A program made the translations under genes and the position numbers. The notes beneath the pieces were generated by a model. It did not search any database, was not told the origin of the DNA, and saw nothing but the letters and a program-made list of their open reading frames with translations. DNA of 6,650 nucleotides from Thermomicrobiales bacterium (lineage in GTDB: Bacteria; Chloroflexota; Chloroflexia; Thermomicrobiales; UBA6265), in NCBI GenBank assembly GCA_030447145.1, contig JAUJLY010000168.1:1-6650 (forward strand), in the 5' to 3' direction. Shown piece after piece: positions 1 to 6,006 of the stretch (its first letter is position 1; every line of letters starts with the position of its first letter).

Positions 1-166
1 ATTGGCCCGCGAAGGTGTTGAGCGCGACGGTAATCGGCTGAATGCTTTCGTTGAGATTCAACGACAGCGCGAAGATGAACTCTCCCCACGCCATAAGGAA
101 CGCGAAGGCAGCGGCTGTGACGACACCCGGGCGGACGAGTGGCAAAACAATCCTGATTCGCGCCAT
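1..166 (-). pseudogene. C-terminal fragment of a MalG-type sugar ABC transporter permease, 5' part missing
   Basis: Read on the minus strand from the ATG at 166, 55 codons run to the window edge. They give MARIRIVLPLVRPG, then a hydrophobic helix (VVTAAAFAFLMAWGEFIFAL), then a QPITVALNTFAGQ-like tail. This matches the end of the EAA cytoplasmic loop and the last membrane segment of MalG/UgpE-type carbohydrate permeases (binding-protein-dependent inner-membrane component family). These proteins normally have about 270-300 residues, and the first two thirds should lie at higher coordinates here. Instead the frame meets a TAG at 185-187, and I could not find the EAA motif or earlier helices in any minus frame up to about 360. 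A purine run (AAAGGGG) abuts the ATG with no usable spacing. I read it as a remnant left by a deletion or rearrangement. A frameshift would normally leave recognisable helices upstream. An assembly join at about 167-190 is an alternative. The 3' end is outside the window. Confidence 0.75.
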
Positions 167-198
167 CCCCTTTAACGATGTCGACTATCTTAAGTTAG

Positions 199-244
199 CG
201 AAGCGCTTCGACCGATTCTATCCAGCGACAAGCAACTATGTCAA
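199..244 (-). promoter_or_regulatory. Sigma70-type promoter with a LacI-family-like operator at the start site
   Basis: On the minus strand a perfect -35 box TTGACA (244-239) is separated by 18 bases from TAGAAT (220-215), a good -10 box. Five to six bases further, at the expected +1, is the perfect 12-bp palindrome CGAAGCGCTTCG (199-210). Its GAAGCGCTTC core resembles operators bound by LacI/GalR-family sugar repressors, which often cover the start site. Its position would allow repression by steric block. The only thing downstream is the permease remnant starting at 166. That suggests the control region once served a sugar-uptake operon whose first part has been lost. The boxes are seen directly. 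Activity and the repressor are inferred, and no lacI-like gene is in the window. Confidence 0.55.
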
Positions 245-357
245 TCGCTCGTCGCCAACGCAGCACGGCAAAGGGTGCGGTTCACGGCTACCACTGCACC
301 CAAGATTCTTTCTGTGTGTCCTAGCTTTTTCATGTCGGGAGATACAGGGGTAGGCGT

Positions 358-393
358 TTTACCCTTTGGCTGCACATGTAGCCAAAGGGTAAA
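358..393. repeat. Perfect 14-bp inverted repeat with 8-base loop
   Basis: TTTACCCTTTGGCT (358-371) is exactly complementary to AGCCAAAGGGTAAA (380-393), separated by GCACATGT. The loop can tighten further (C373-G378, A374-T377). There is no T-run after either arm: the plus strand continues CATTGAATCC and the minus strand ACGCCTACC. It is therefore not a textbook intrinsic terminator, although it lies downstream of glpD and could end that transcript or act as a processing hairpin. A dimeric regulator site or a small dispersed palindromic repeat are other readings. Confidence 0.6.
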
Positions 394-441
394 CATTGAA
401 TCCGGCTTTCCAGTTGAATGGCGGTTTGGAAGAAGGATACG

Positions 442-489
442 ACCAGCCCCGTTTGGTTCAACCGGCTGGTTTTACAACTTAGTTGAACC
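442..489. repeat. Two mutually exclusive short hairpins downstream of glpD
   Basis: ACCAGCC (442-448) pairs with GGCTGGT (464-470), loop 15, followed on the plus strand by TTT. GGTTCAAC (455-462) pairs with GTTGAACC (482-489), loop 19. The two stems interleave, so only one can form at a time. They start about 20 bases past the glpD stop. On the glpD strand neither is followed by a T-run. They might be a weak transcript end for glpD, but chance is possible given stems of only 7-8 bp. Confidence 0.25.
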
Positions 490-509
490 TAATTTTCTCC
501 CGGGACATA

Positions 510-2138
510 TCAGGCGGCCTGAGCCAATCCCTTCGGTAGCTGCAGGGCGATCTCACCTCGGAAGGTGTGTAGTTCCGCGTCCGCTCGGGCATCGTCCCAA
601 CCTTGGGTGCGGGAGGCAACACGGGCTGCCGCCTCGGCCACGCCGAGACCGGCATCCTCGCCAAGAGCCAGCATGGTCCGTCGCAGCAGCACGTCCGCCA
701 GGGTACGTGCGAATTCCTGCTCGAACGCGAAGGGGATAACCGCCGCGATTGCAGGGTGTCCCTCTACCAATGTCTCCCGGAGCGAGGCGTCGTCAGCTGC
801 CATCGCAACGATCTGCCGCGCCCGCGTTCCATAGATGCCCAGGAGCCAAGACGCACTCGGCTCCGAGAGCCACGACGGCCGGTTGCCCAGGAAATGCTCC
901 ACAAACGCATCATAGTTGCTCTCGGCTCCGGGGAGCGACTGGGTGCGCGTTTTGCTCTTCGGGGCCTTGCGGCCGAGCTTCTTGTAAACATCGTCGACGG
1001 CCTCTTCTGCAAGGCTGCGATAGGTCGTCAGCTTTCCGCCGATGACCGAGAGAAGACCCTCGATCTGCGGCGCGTGATCCTTGACGATGTGCTTGCGGCT
1101 TATTGCCCCCTCGGCGCCTTCTGCCTGGTACGGCAGGGGACGCAACCCGGAGAAGGTGTAGAGCACATCTTCCCGCGACAGGTCCGCCTGGGGAATCGCG
1201 AGATTCGTCTCTTTCAGCAGGTAGGCGATCTCCTCTTCGGAGGCCACGACGCGGTCCTCATCCCCCTCGAAGCGGATGTCCGTCGTGCCGATCATGTACA
1301 GACCGTTCCACGGGATGATGAAGTACGGCCGGCCGTCCTGCCGCGCCTCAATGTAGAGCGCATCCTCAGGCGCACCCGGGAAAGGCTCGACGACGATATG
1401 GCTGCCCTTGGTTCCACCGATAAGGCGCTTCCAGGCCGAGGAAACACCGAACCCGGCGACGACGTCATCCACCCACGGTCCAGCGACATTGACCGTCACT
1501 GTGGCGTAGGCAGAGTCCCGCTCTCCCGTCAGCATGTCGACGAGATGTACACCCCGGACAACCCCGGCTTCGATAATGAATCCATCGACGGCCGTGTGTG
1601 TCCGCACAACGGCGCCATTACCCACCGCGTCGATCACGTTCTCGACAACCAACCGCTCGGGAAAATCGACTTGAGCATCGTAGTAGCGCGCGGCGGCCCT
1701 GAGCCCCTCCGGCTCCAGACCAGGTTCAGCCTCGAGCGCCTGGCTCCTGGTGAACATGCGATGACGTGGCAGGGACTTGTCGTAGGAAAGAACGTCATAG
1801 GCGATCATGCCGAGCCTGATCATGAAGGGACCACGAGAGTGCCCCTCATAGATAGGCAACGTCAGCGGCAACGGCTTGACCAGATGCGGCGCCGCGCTGA
1901 GCAACCGTTCCCGCTCCCGCAGCGATTCTCGCACCAGCGAAAACTCGTAATGTTCGAGATACCGCAGCCCGCCATGAATAAGACGGCTTGAAGTCGCGGT
2001 CGTCCCGCTCCCAAGATCGTCCTTATCTATCAGCAATACCTTGAGACCGCGGAGAGCCGCTTCACGTGCAATGCCCGCACCGTTGATTCCGGCCCCTATC
2101 ACGATCACATCGAAACGATTTTGTTGTTCACTGTCCAT
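510..2138 (-). CDS. glpD: Aerobic glycerol-3-phosphate dehydrogenase, FAD-dependent
   Basis: Oxidises sn-glycerol 3-phosphate to dihydroxyacetone phosphate at the inner face of the membrane and passes electrons through FAD to quinone; it is the entry of glycerol and G3P into glycolysis. Using the ATG at 2138 the protein has 542 residues, within the family's usual 500-570. Visible in order: FAD-binding VIVIGAGINGAG (11-22); acidic end of the second strand LLIDKDDLGSG (35-45); the family signature SSRLIHGGLRYLEHYEFSL (50-68); GGTKGSHIVV (241-250); PWNGLYMIGTTD (276-287); SGLRPL (330-335); the second FAD segment IGGKLTTYRSLAEEAVDD (366-383); and a helical C-terminal domain from about 405 to 525. 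The frame stays open to a GTG at 2168 (10 more residues), but the ATG places the dinucleotide fold at residue 11, as is usual. An AGGG lies 12 bases before it, rather far for a ribosome site. It is divergent from the alpha-galactosidase gene. No glpK or glpF is in view. Confident. Confidence 0.95.
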   Translation of the reverse strand: MDSEQQNRFDVIVIGAGINGAGIAREAALRGLKVLLIDKDDLGSGTTATSSRLIHGGLRYLEHYEFSLVRESLRERERLLSAAPHLVKPLPLTLPIYEGHSRGPFMIRLGMIAYDVLSYDKSLPRHRMFTRSQALEAEPGLEPEGLRAAARYYDAQVDFPERLVVENVIDAVGNGAVVRTHTAVDGFIIEAGVVRGVHLVDMLTGERDSAYATVTVNVAGPWVDDVVAGFGVSSAWKRLIGGTKGSHIVVEPFPGAPEDALYIEARQDGRPYFIIPWNGLYMIGTTDIRFEGDEDRVVASEEEIAYLLKETNLAIPQADLSREDVLYTFSGLRPLPYQAEGAEGAISRKHIVKDHAPQIEGLLSVIGGKLTTYRSLAEEAVDDVYKKLGRKAPKSKTRTQSLPGAESNYDAFVEHFLGNRPSWLSEPSASWLLGIYGTRARQIVAMAADDASLRETLVEGHPAIAAVIPFAFEQEFARTLADVLLRRTMLALGEDAGLGVAEAAARVASRTQGWDDARADAELHTFRGEIALQLPKGLAQAA

Positions 2139-2194
2139 AATGAGTCGATGCCCTGTCCATATATACACACGCCCTGCGGCGCCCTGTTGTTAAC

Positions 2195-2200
2195 ATTGTA
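2195..2200 (-). promoter_or_regulatory. Possible -10 box for glpD
   Basis: On the minus strand GGCTACAATG contains TACAAT (2200-2195), five of six matches to the sigma70 -10 consensus, about 57 bases upstream of the chosen glpD start. No good -35 box stands 16-18 bases further upstream; the best candidates are weak. It is a tentative site in the 204-base divergent region between glpD and the alpha-galactosidase gene. Confidence 0.3.
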
Positions 2201-2331
2201 GCCGCCCACGATCGGGAACCCAGGCAAAGGTGCACGGCCGTTGCCTTCGCTCGGTTCGGTTTTCCCATTCGGGTGTTTCCGCTCCAACACCGCCGTGGGA
2301 CAATGCGCGGAATGAGATCGCGAACGATCAA

Positions 2332-2337
2332 AGGGAG
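2332..2337 (+). promoter_or_regulatory. Ribosome binding site that sets the alpha-galactosidase start
   Basis: AGGGAG at 2332-2337 lies 5 bases before the ATG at 2343. This favours that ATG over the adjoining in-frame TTG at 2340. Immediately upstream is a short inverted repeat, GATCG (2316-2320) and CGATC (2325-2329) with loop CGAA. It might form a small hairpin next to the ribosome site, but a 5-bp stem is weak evidence. Confidence 0.6.
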
Positions 2338-2342
2338 CATTG

Positions 2343-3644
2343 ATGCCAGGTCCTACATTCACCTTCGTCGGTGCCGGAAGCACCGTCTTCGCTAAGAACC
2401 TCATGGGTGACATCCTCAGTTTCCCGGAGCTCAACGAGTGCACCTTCAATCTCTTTGATATCAACAATGAGCGGCTCAAGACATCGGAGATCGTGGCGCG
2501 AAAGCTCGTCGAGCACTTCGAGGCACCGGCGAAGGTGCAGACATTCACCGATCGCCGCGAGGCACTGAAAGGCGCTAACTACGTTATCTGCATGTTCCAG
2601 ATCGGCGGCTACAAACCGGGCTCGGTGATCGATTTCGAGATCCCGAAGAAGTACGGGCTGCGCCAGACCATCGCCGACACGCTTGGCATTGGCGGCATCT
2701 TCCGTGGCCTCCGCACGATCCCGGAACTTCTGAACGTCGTGCGGGACATGGAGGAGATATGCCCCGACGCGCTTTTCCTTAACTACGTCAACCCGATGGC
2801 GATGAACTGCTGGGCAATCGCGGAGTCGAGCCCGATCAAGACGGTCGGCCTCTGCCACAGCGTCCAGCACACGTCCTGGGAGCTCTCGCAGGATATCGAT
2901 GTACCGGTTGAGGAGATCGATTACATCGTTGGCGGCATCAACCACTATGCCTTCTACCTGAAGTTCGAGCGTGACGGTGAGGACCTGTATCCAAGGATCC
3001 GCCAGGTACTCGACGAGGGCCGTGCACCGGAGTGGAACCGTGTCCGCTACGAGCTCTTCAAACGCACCGGTTACTTCGTCACCGAATCCAGCGAGCACTT
3101 CGCGGAATATGGCCCCTGGTTCATCAAGCGGGACCGACCAGACCTGATCGAGGACTTCAACATCCCGCTCGACGAGTACATCTCGCGCTGCGAGCACCAG
3201 ATTTCGAAGTGGGATGCGATGCGGCACGAGTACGAGGGGGAATCACCGATCGAGCACAAGCGAACAGACGAATACGCCTCCCGCATCGTCCTCGGTATGG
3301 AGACGGGAACTCCCCAAAGGATCTACGGCAACGTCCAGAACGGGGGCCTGATCTCGAACCTGCCCGATGAGTGCTGTGTGGAGGTTCCCTGTCTTGTGGA
3401 CAGGAACGGTATCCAACCGACCCGGATCGGTGAGCTGCCAGTCCATCTGGCGGCGTTGATGCAGACGAACATCAACGTTCAGCGCCTGACGGTTGAGGCA
3501 GCCTTGACCGGCAAGCGGGAGCACATCTATCACGCCGTGATGCTCGACCCGCATACCTCCGCCGAGCTCGACCTCGACCAGATTTGGCATCTCGTCGATG
3601 ACCTCATCGAGGCCCACGGTGAGTACCTGCCCGAGTATCACTAG
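2343..3644 (+). CDS. melA: GH4 family alpha-galactosidase (melibiase), NAD- and Mn-dependent
   Basis: Cytoplasmic glycosidase of GH4, the family that cleaves by an oxidation/elimination route using bound NAD and a divalent metal. The 433-residue protein (E. coli MelA is about 450) starts with the NAD-binding TFTFVGAGSTVFAKNL (5-20). It has FDINNERL at the end of the second strand, the family segment ADTLGIGGIFRGLRTIP, and FLNYVNPMAMN. The subtype signature GLCHSVQ has Cys171-His172, and GGINHYAF has His201; in this family the Cys and that His hold the metal. GH4 enzymes sort by this motif: CHSV marks alpha-galactosidases, against CNVP and CDMP for the phospho-glucosidases. No signal peptide is seen, so the substrate must be imported, fitting the permease remnant nearby. 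The mannose isomerase-like gene follows 163 bases later on the same strand, probably in one transcript. Substrate specificity (melibiose, raffinose-type, galactomannan pieces, galactosylglycerol) cannot be read from sequence. An alpha-glucuronidase is less likely given CHSV. Confidence 0.9.
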   Translation: MPGPTFTFVGAGSTVFAKNLMGDILSFPELNECTFNLFDINNERLKTSEIVARKLVEHFEAPAKVQTFTDRREALKGANYVICMFQIGGYKPGSVIDFEIPKKYGLRQTIADTLGIGGIFRGLRTIPELLNVVRDMEEICPDALFLNYVNPMAMNCWAIAESSPIKTVGLCHSVQHTSWELSQDIDVPVEEIDYIVGGINHYAFYLKFERDGEDLYPRIRQVLDEGRAPEWNRVRYELFKRTGYFVTESSEHFAEYGPWFIKRDRPDLIEDFNIPLDEYISRCEHQISKWDAMRHEYEGESPIEHKRTDEYASRIVLGMETGTPQRIYGNVQNGGLISNLPDECCVEVPCLVDRNGIQPTRIGELPVHLAALMQTNINVQRLTVEAALTGKREHIYHAVMLDPHTSAELDLDQIWHLVDDLIEAHGEYLPEYH

Positions 3645-3807
3645 CGAGGTGCGCAAATAGGGGCAATCAGGAAACGACCTCGGCTTACATGCTAACGGCG
3701 CATAAGTGAATGGACCGGCTGCACGCCGCGAGGCACAGAGCGTGCAAAACGGGGGTGGCAATCATCCGTCGCCATGATGATATAGACGATGAGGAGGAGT
3801 TCTCCCG
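3645..3807 (+). other. Spacer between alpha-galactosidase and isomerase genes, with a small hairpin
   Basis: This 163-base spacer contains TGCACGC (3720-3726) complementary to GCGTGCA (3740-3746), a 7-bp stem with a 13-base loop. A longer-looped pair is CGAGGT (3645-3650) with ACCTCG (3677-3682). Neither is followed by a T-run, so there is no convincing terminator and read-through is plausible. No clear promoter boxes were found. The region ends in the GA-rich ribosome site GAGGAGGAG (3791-3799), 8 bases before the ATG at 3808. Confidence 0.35.
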
Positions 3808-4875
3808 ATGCAGTGGCACCCATTACACCTCACGACACCGTTTCGGACCTACATCTCTGGTGGACGGGCAATTGTCGACCACCTGGGCAAGGCGAACCTT
3901 CCTGCGTGGCACGTCGCCGAAACGTGGGAGGTGAGCGATGTCGACGGAGCAGAGGCGGTCGTCCGCAATGGACCCCTGGGCGGCCAGTCGCTGAGATCCC
4001 TTGCAACTGAGCATCCAGATGCACTCGTCGGTCGCAGCTGGAGGGGACCCCACTTCCCGCTCCTCACAAAGTTCATCGATGGCGCAGGCATGTTGCCGGT
4101 CCATCTGCACGCCGATGACGAAGCCGCACAACGACTTGAGGGCGAACCGCACGGGAAGACGGAAGCGTGGCATATCCTCGCCGCCGCGGCTGGCGCTACT
4201 GCCCTTGTCGGCGTCAGGGAAGGTGTCGACAAGGCGACATTGCGCGACGCCCTCCTCCACCAGGACTACGACTCTGTGATGAGGCGGCTGCCGGTTCATG
4301 CCGGGCAGACGATTCATGTTCCGGGCGGCACGCTGCACAGCTTCGGTCCCGACACGTTGCTCTACGAGATCCAGCAAACCTCTGACGTACTCCAGAACGC
4401 GATGCCGCACAGCATGACCGACGGTGCTTATCTGGATACCGACGTGTGGCACCGCAACCTTGACATGCTTCTGGAAGAGATCAAGCTTGATTCGCGACCA
4501 AGCTTCAATCCCGGACTTCGCGTAAGCCCTGGCCAAGACGTTGACCGGGTCATCTGCTGCGCCAGCCCCTATTACGCGCTGGAGCGTTGGTCAGTCGGCA
4601 CTGTCGCCCCAATGCGTCACACCTTCGACACAGCGATGATCGTAACGAACGTCGGAAGCCCGATGAAGGTTGCAAGCAGTGACTGGAAAGAGACTTTGGA
4701 TCGGGCGGAAACGCTCCTCCTCCCCGCGGCCCTTCGCCGTGTCGAGATTTCAGGACCGGCAGATCTCCTTGTCGGTTATCTGCCCAACCTCGAAAAGGAC
4801 ATCGTCACGCCGCTGACGGCTGCCGGCTACGGTCGTGAAGTCATTGCCTCACTCGGCGAGGTCTTCCCCTTCTAA
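3808..4875 (+). CDS. manA: Class I mannose-6-phosphate isomerase homologue (cupin, zinc site)
   Basis: The predicted reaction is mannose 6-phosphate to fructose 6-phosphate, in the cytoplasm. The 355-residue protein has the cupin layout of the short bacterial ManA type: an N-terminal WHVAETWEVSD segment (34-44) like the family's GE-W-SD motif; SLRSLATEHPDALVG (61-75); FPLLTKFIDGAGMLPVHLHADDE (83-105); GKTEAWHIL (116-124); HVPGGTLHSFG (170-180); and YEIQQTSDV (186-194). Expected metal ligands are His99, His101, Glu119 and His177. Characterised ManA proteins usually have Gln at the first of these (QVHPDD), whereas here it is His (HLHADD). That variant occurs, from memory, in homologues near sugar-uptake operons, so another phosphosugar or free sugar may be the true substrate. 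A strong GAGGAGG site precedes the ATG. It follows the alpha-galactosidase gene on the same strand and probably shares its transcript. Fold is certain, exact substrate less so. Confidence 0.85.
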   Translation: MQWHPLHLTTPFRTYISGGRAIVDHLGKANLPAWHVAETWEVSDVDGAEAVVRNGPLGGQSLRSLATEHPDALVGRSWRGPHFPLLTKFIDGAGMLPVHLHADDEAAQRLEGEPHGKTEAWHILAAAAGATALVGVREGVDKATLRDALLHQDYDSVMRRLPVHAGQTIHVPGGTLHSFGPDTLLYEIQQTSDVLQNAMPHSMTDGAYLDTDVWHRNLDMLLEEIKLDSRPSFNPGLRVSPGQDVDRVICCASPYYALERWSVGTVAPMRHTFDTAMIVTNVGSPMKVASSDWKETLDRAETLLLPAALRRVEISGPADLLVGYLPNLEKDIVTPLTAAGYGREVIASLGEVFPF

Positions 4876-4955
4876 CAGGGGATTTCGCCGATACACAGTG
4901 GCATCGGACGGCCGGAAGTGCCAACCGTTACATCGCTGGAGAAACCGACCTGGTA

Positions 4956-5275
4956 ATGGTGATCGTCAGAGCGTCCAGCGGCATCGGGCGCGAAACCGCT
5001 CTTCGCTTCATTGAGCGAGGGCGAAGGTCGTCGCTGCGGCGCGCAGGGAGCTCGGGCTCGCCTCCCTCGTGAGCGAGATTACCGCCCAAGGTAGCGAAGC
5101 AGCCTACGCCGACTGTGACCTGACTAACTTCGCCGAGGTCGAGGGCATCGCAGACACCGCCGTGCGCACCTTCGGACACATCAACACCTGGGTGCGGGTG
5201 GTGGTGGCATCGGTCGACGCGGGTTTCGTGGAGACATCACTGGATCGGCAAATAGAGAAAGGGGTGGAAGTTAAC
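4956..5275 (+). pseudogene. Front half of a short-chain dehydrogenase, frameshifted and truncated
   Basis: From 4956 one frame reads MVIVRASSGIGRETALRF then IERG, the dinucleotide-binding start of an SDR (usual form VVITGASSGIG). Near 5019-5021 the match moves to the frame beginning at 5021: AKVVAAARRELGLASLVSE, ITAQGSEAAYADCDLTNFAE and VEGIADTAVRTFGHINTWV. This is what one missing G in the GAGGGCGAAGG run would cause. The NNAG motif expected after TWV is replaced by RVVVASV, suggesting a second lesion at about 5190-5215. Similarity ends near VEVN (about 5275), where the opposing SDR gene ends. No YxxxK or C-terminal half exists. The TWVNNAG wording points to the longer SDR group that carries this phrase, different from the two intact-looking SDRs beside it. 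Not functional as read. Confidence 0.8.
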
Positions 5276-5996
5276 TCTTGGGACGAACACCGGTTCTGCC
5301 GGAACTGCTGCCTCCGTCCACTGCCACTACGGCACCGCTCATGTAGTCTGTGAGAGGAGATGCAAGCATGAGCACGGCATTGGCAATATCCGTCGGTTCT
5401 CCCGGTCGGCCAATCGGAATGGACGTTCGAGCGGCATGCTTGTACGCTTCGTCCAGGTGCTCGCCGAGTTCCAAGGCCATCGCGCGCGTAAGCATCACGA
5501 CTGCTGCCTTGGACGCACAGTAATGGGACCATCCCCAGAATGCGGTATTCGCTGCGCCTGACGAGACCGTTAGCAGCTGCCCTCCCTGATTGGCCGACAC
5601 CAGGGCCTTGGCCACGGTTTGGCAGGTCAGGAAGACTCCCTTGAGGTTCGTGTCGAGAACGCGATCCCACTCCTCCTCAGGTAGCTCGAGGAACGGCGTG
5701 TTGGGGTATATTCCGGCATTGACCACGGTCACCGCCGGGGGCCCAAGTTCAGTTACCACGCGGTCAACCATGCTGCGCACAGCCATCGCGTCGCGCACGT
5801 CCGCCGAAAATCCGCGGCATGCAGTTCCCGCGCGAGAAAGTTCGCCTGCGGCCCTCTCAGCGCGGTCCGGCGAGCGATCGTTAAGTGCGATGGTCGCTCC
5901 GGCCCGACCAAATGCTTCTGAGATTGCGAAGCCGAGACCGGACGCTCCGCCGGTCACCAGCACGACCTGGCCCGAGAAATCGATGGAGATCGTCAC
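5271..5996 (-). CDS. SDR-family oxidoreductase with an internal in-frame deletion
   Basis: NAD(P)-dependent classical SDR of 241 residues with a GTG start (5996). Motifs: TGGASGLG (15-22) for cofactor binding; acidic N39-D40 near the end of strand two, more compatible with NAD than NADP; ADV (65-67); VNAG (92-95) for the usual NNAG; Asn117; catalytic Ser146, Tyr159 and Lys163 (YCASK); GRPGEP (196-201); and a C-terminal GAVVAVDGG (221-229) with a 12-residue tail beyond it. Between ELGEH (176-180) and IPIGR (193-197) only 12 residues remain. The neighbouring SDR has 42 in the same interval, including GIRVNCVSPG. The missing part normally closes the cofactor pocket and supplies much of the substrate lid, so activity is doubtful. 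GGAGG (6005-6001) lies 4 bases before the GTG and 9 bases separate the genes, so translation is probably coupled to the upstream SDR. Substrate unknown; sugar or polyol oxidation would fit the context. Confidence 0.85.
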   Translation of the reverse strand: MTISIDFSGQVVLVTGGASGLGFAISEAFGRAGATIALNDRSPDRAERAAGELSRAGTACRGFSADVRDAMAVRSMVDRVVTELGPPAVTVVNAGIYPNTPFLELPEEEWDRVLDTNLKGVFLTCQTVAKALVSANQGGQLLTVSSGAANTAFWGWSHYCASKAAVVMLTRAMALELGEHLDEAYKHAARTSIPIGRPGEPTDIANAVLMLASPLTDYMSGAVVAVDGGSSSGRTGVRPKS

Positions 5997-5999
5997 ATT

Positions 6000-6006
6000 A
6001 CCTCCT
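6000..6006 (-). promoter_or_regulatory. Strong ribosome site overlapping the upstream gene's stop
   Basis: On the minus strand AGGAGGT (6006-6000) begins with the last base of the upstream SDR's TGA stop (6008-6006) and ends 3 bases before the GTG at 5996. This near-complete Shine-Dalgarno site justifies the GTG start; the ATG two bases earlier would be followed at once by TGA. The arrangement implies an operon with coupled translation. Confidence 0.75.

Larger units (their letters stand above)
245..509. other. Non-coding stretch between the promoter region and glpD
   Basis: I see no convincing gene here. Open frames across it lack codon structure, a ribosome site or family motifs. It holds a perfect 14-bp inverted repeat (358-393) and overlapping weaker inverted repeats (442-489). 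No tRNA-like cloverleaf, direct repeat array or transposase remnant was recognised. Because glpD reads leftward into this region, it should also carry that gene's transcript end, but no stem followed by a clear T-run on the minus strand was found. Confidence 0.5.

Noticed and set aside
42..353. Plus-strand frame of 103 codons at the left end
   Set aside because: It overlaps the permease remnant on the other strand and the promoter region, with no ribosome site and no family resemblance.
603..1991. A 462-codon open frame on the plus strand opposite glpD
   Set aside because: It is antisense to a confidently identified gene, has no recognisable domain or ribosome site, and long antisense frames are common in G+C-rich coding DNA.
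2138..2168. Longer glpD start at GTG 2168
   Set aside because: It would add ten residues (start of MYIWTGHRLI) before the FAD fold that have no family counterpart; its candidate ribosome site is too close to the GTG.
2295..2310. Possible sigma70 promoter for the alpha-galactosidase (TTTCCG, 17 bases, GACAAT)
   Set aside because: The -35 box matches only three of six consensus positions and the -10 four, so it cannot be told from chance.
2328..3227. A 299-codon open frame on the minus strand opposite the alpha-galactosidase
   Set aside because: It is a mirror of the coding frame of a strong GH4 gene; its composition (charged and Leu/Val-rich repeats) reflects codon usage, and no family motif is visible.
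3823..4536. Minus-strand frame of 237 codons opposite manA
   Set aside because: It is a shadow of the isomerase gene with no motifs of its own.
4876..4955. Possible terminator after manA
   Set aside because: Only 5-bp stems are present (CCGAT/ATCGG, TGGCA/TGCCA) and no T-run follows; not enough to call.
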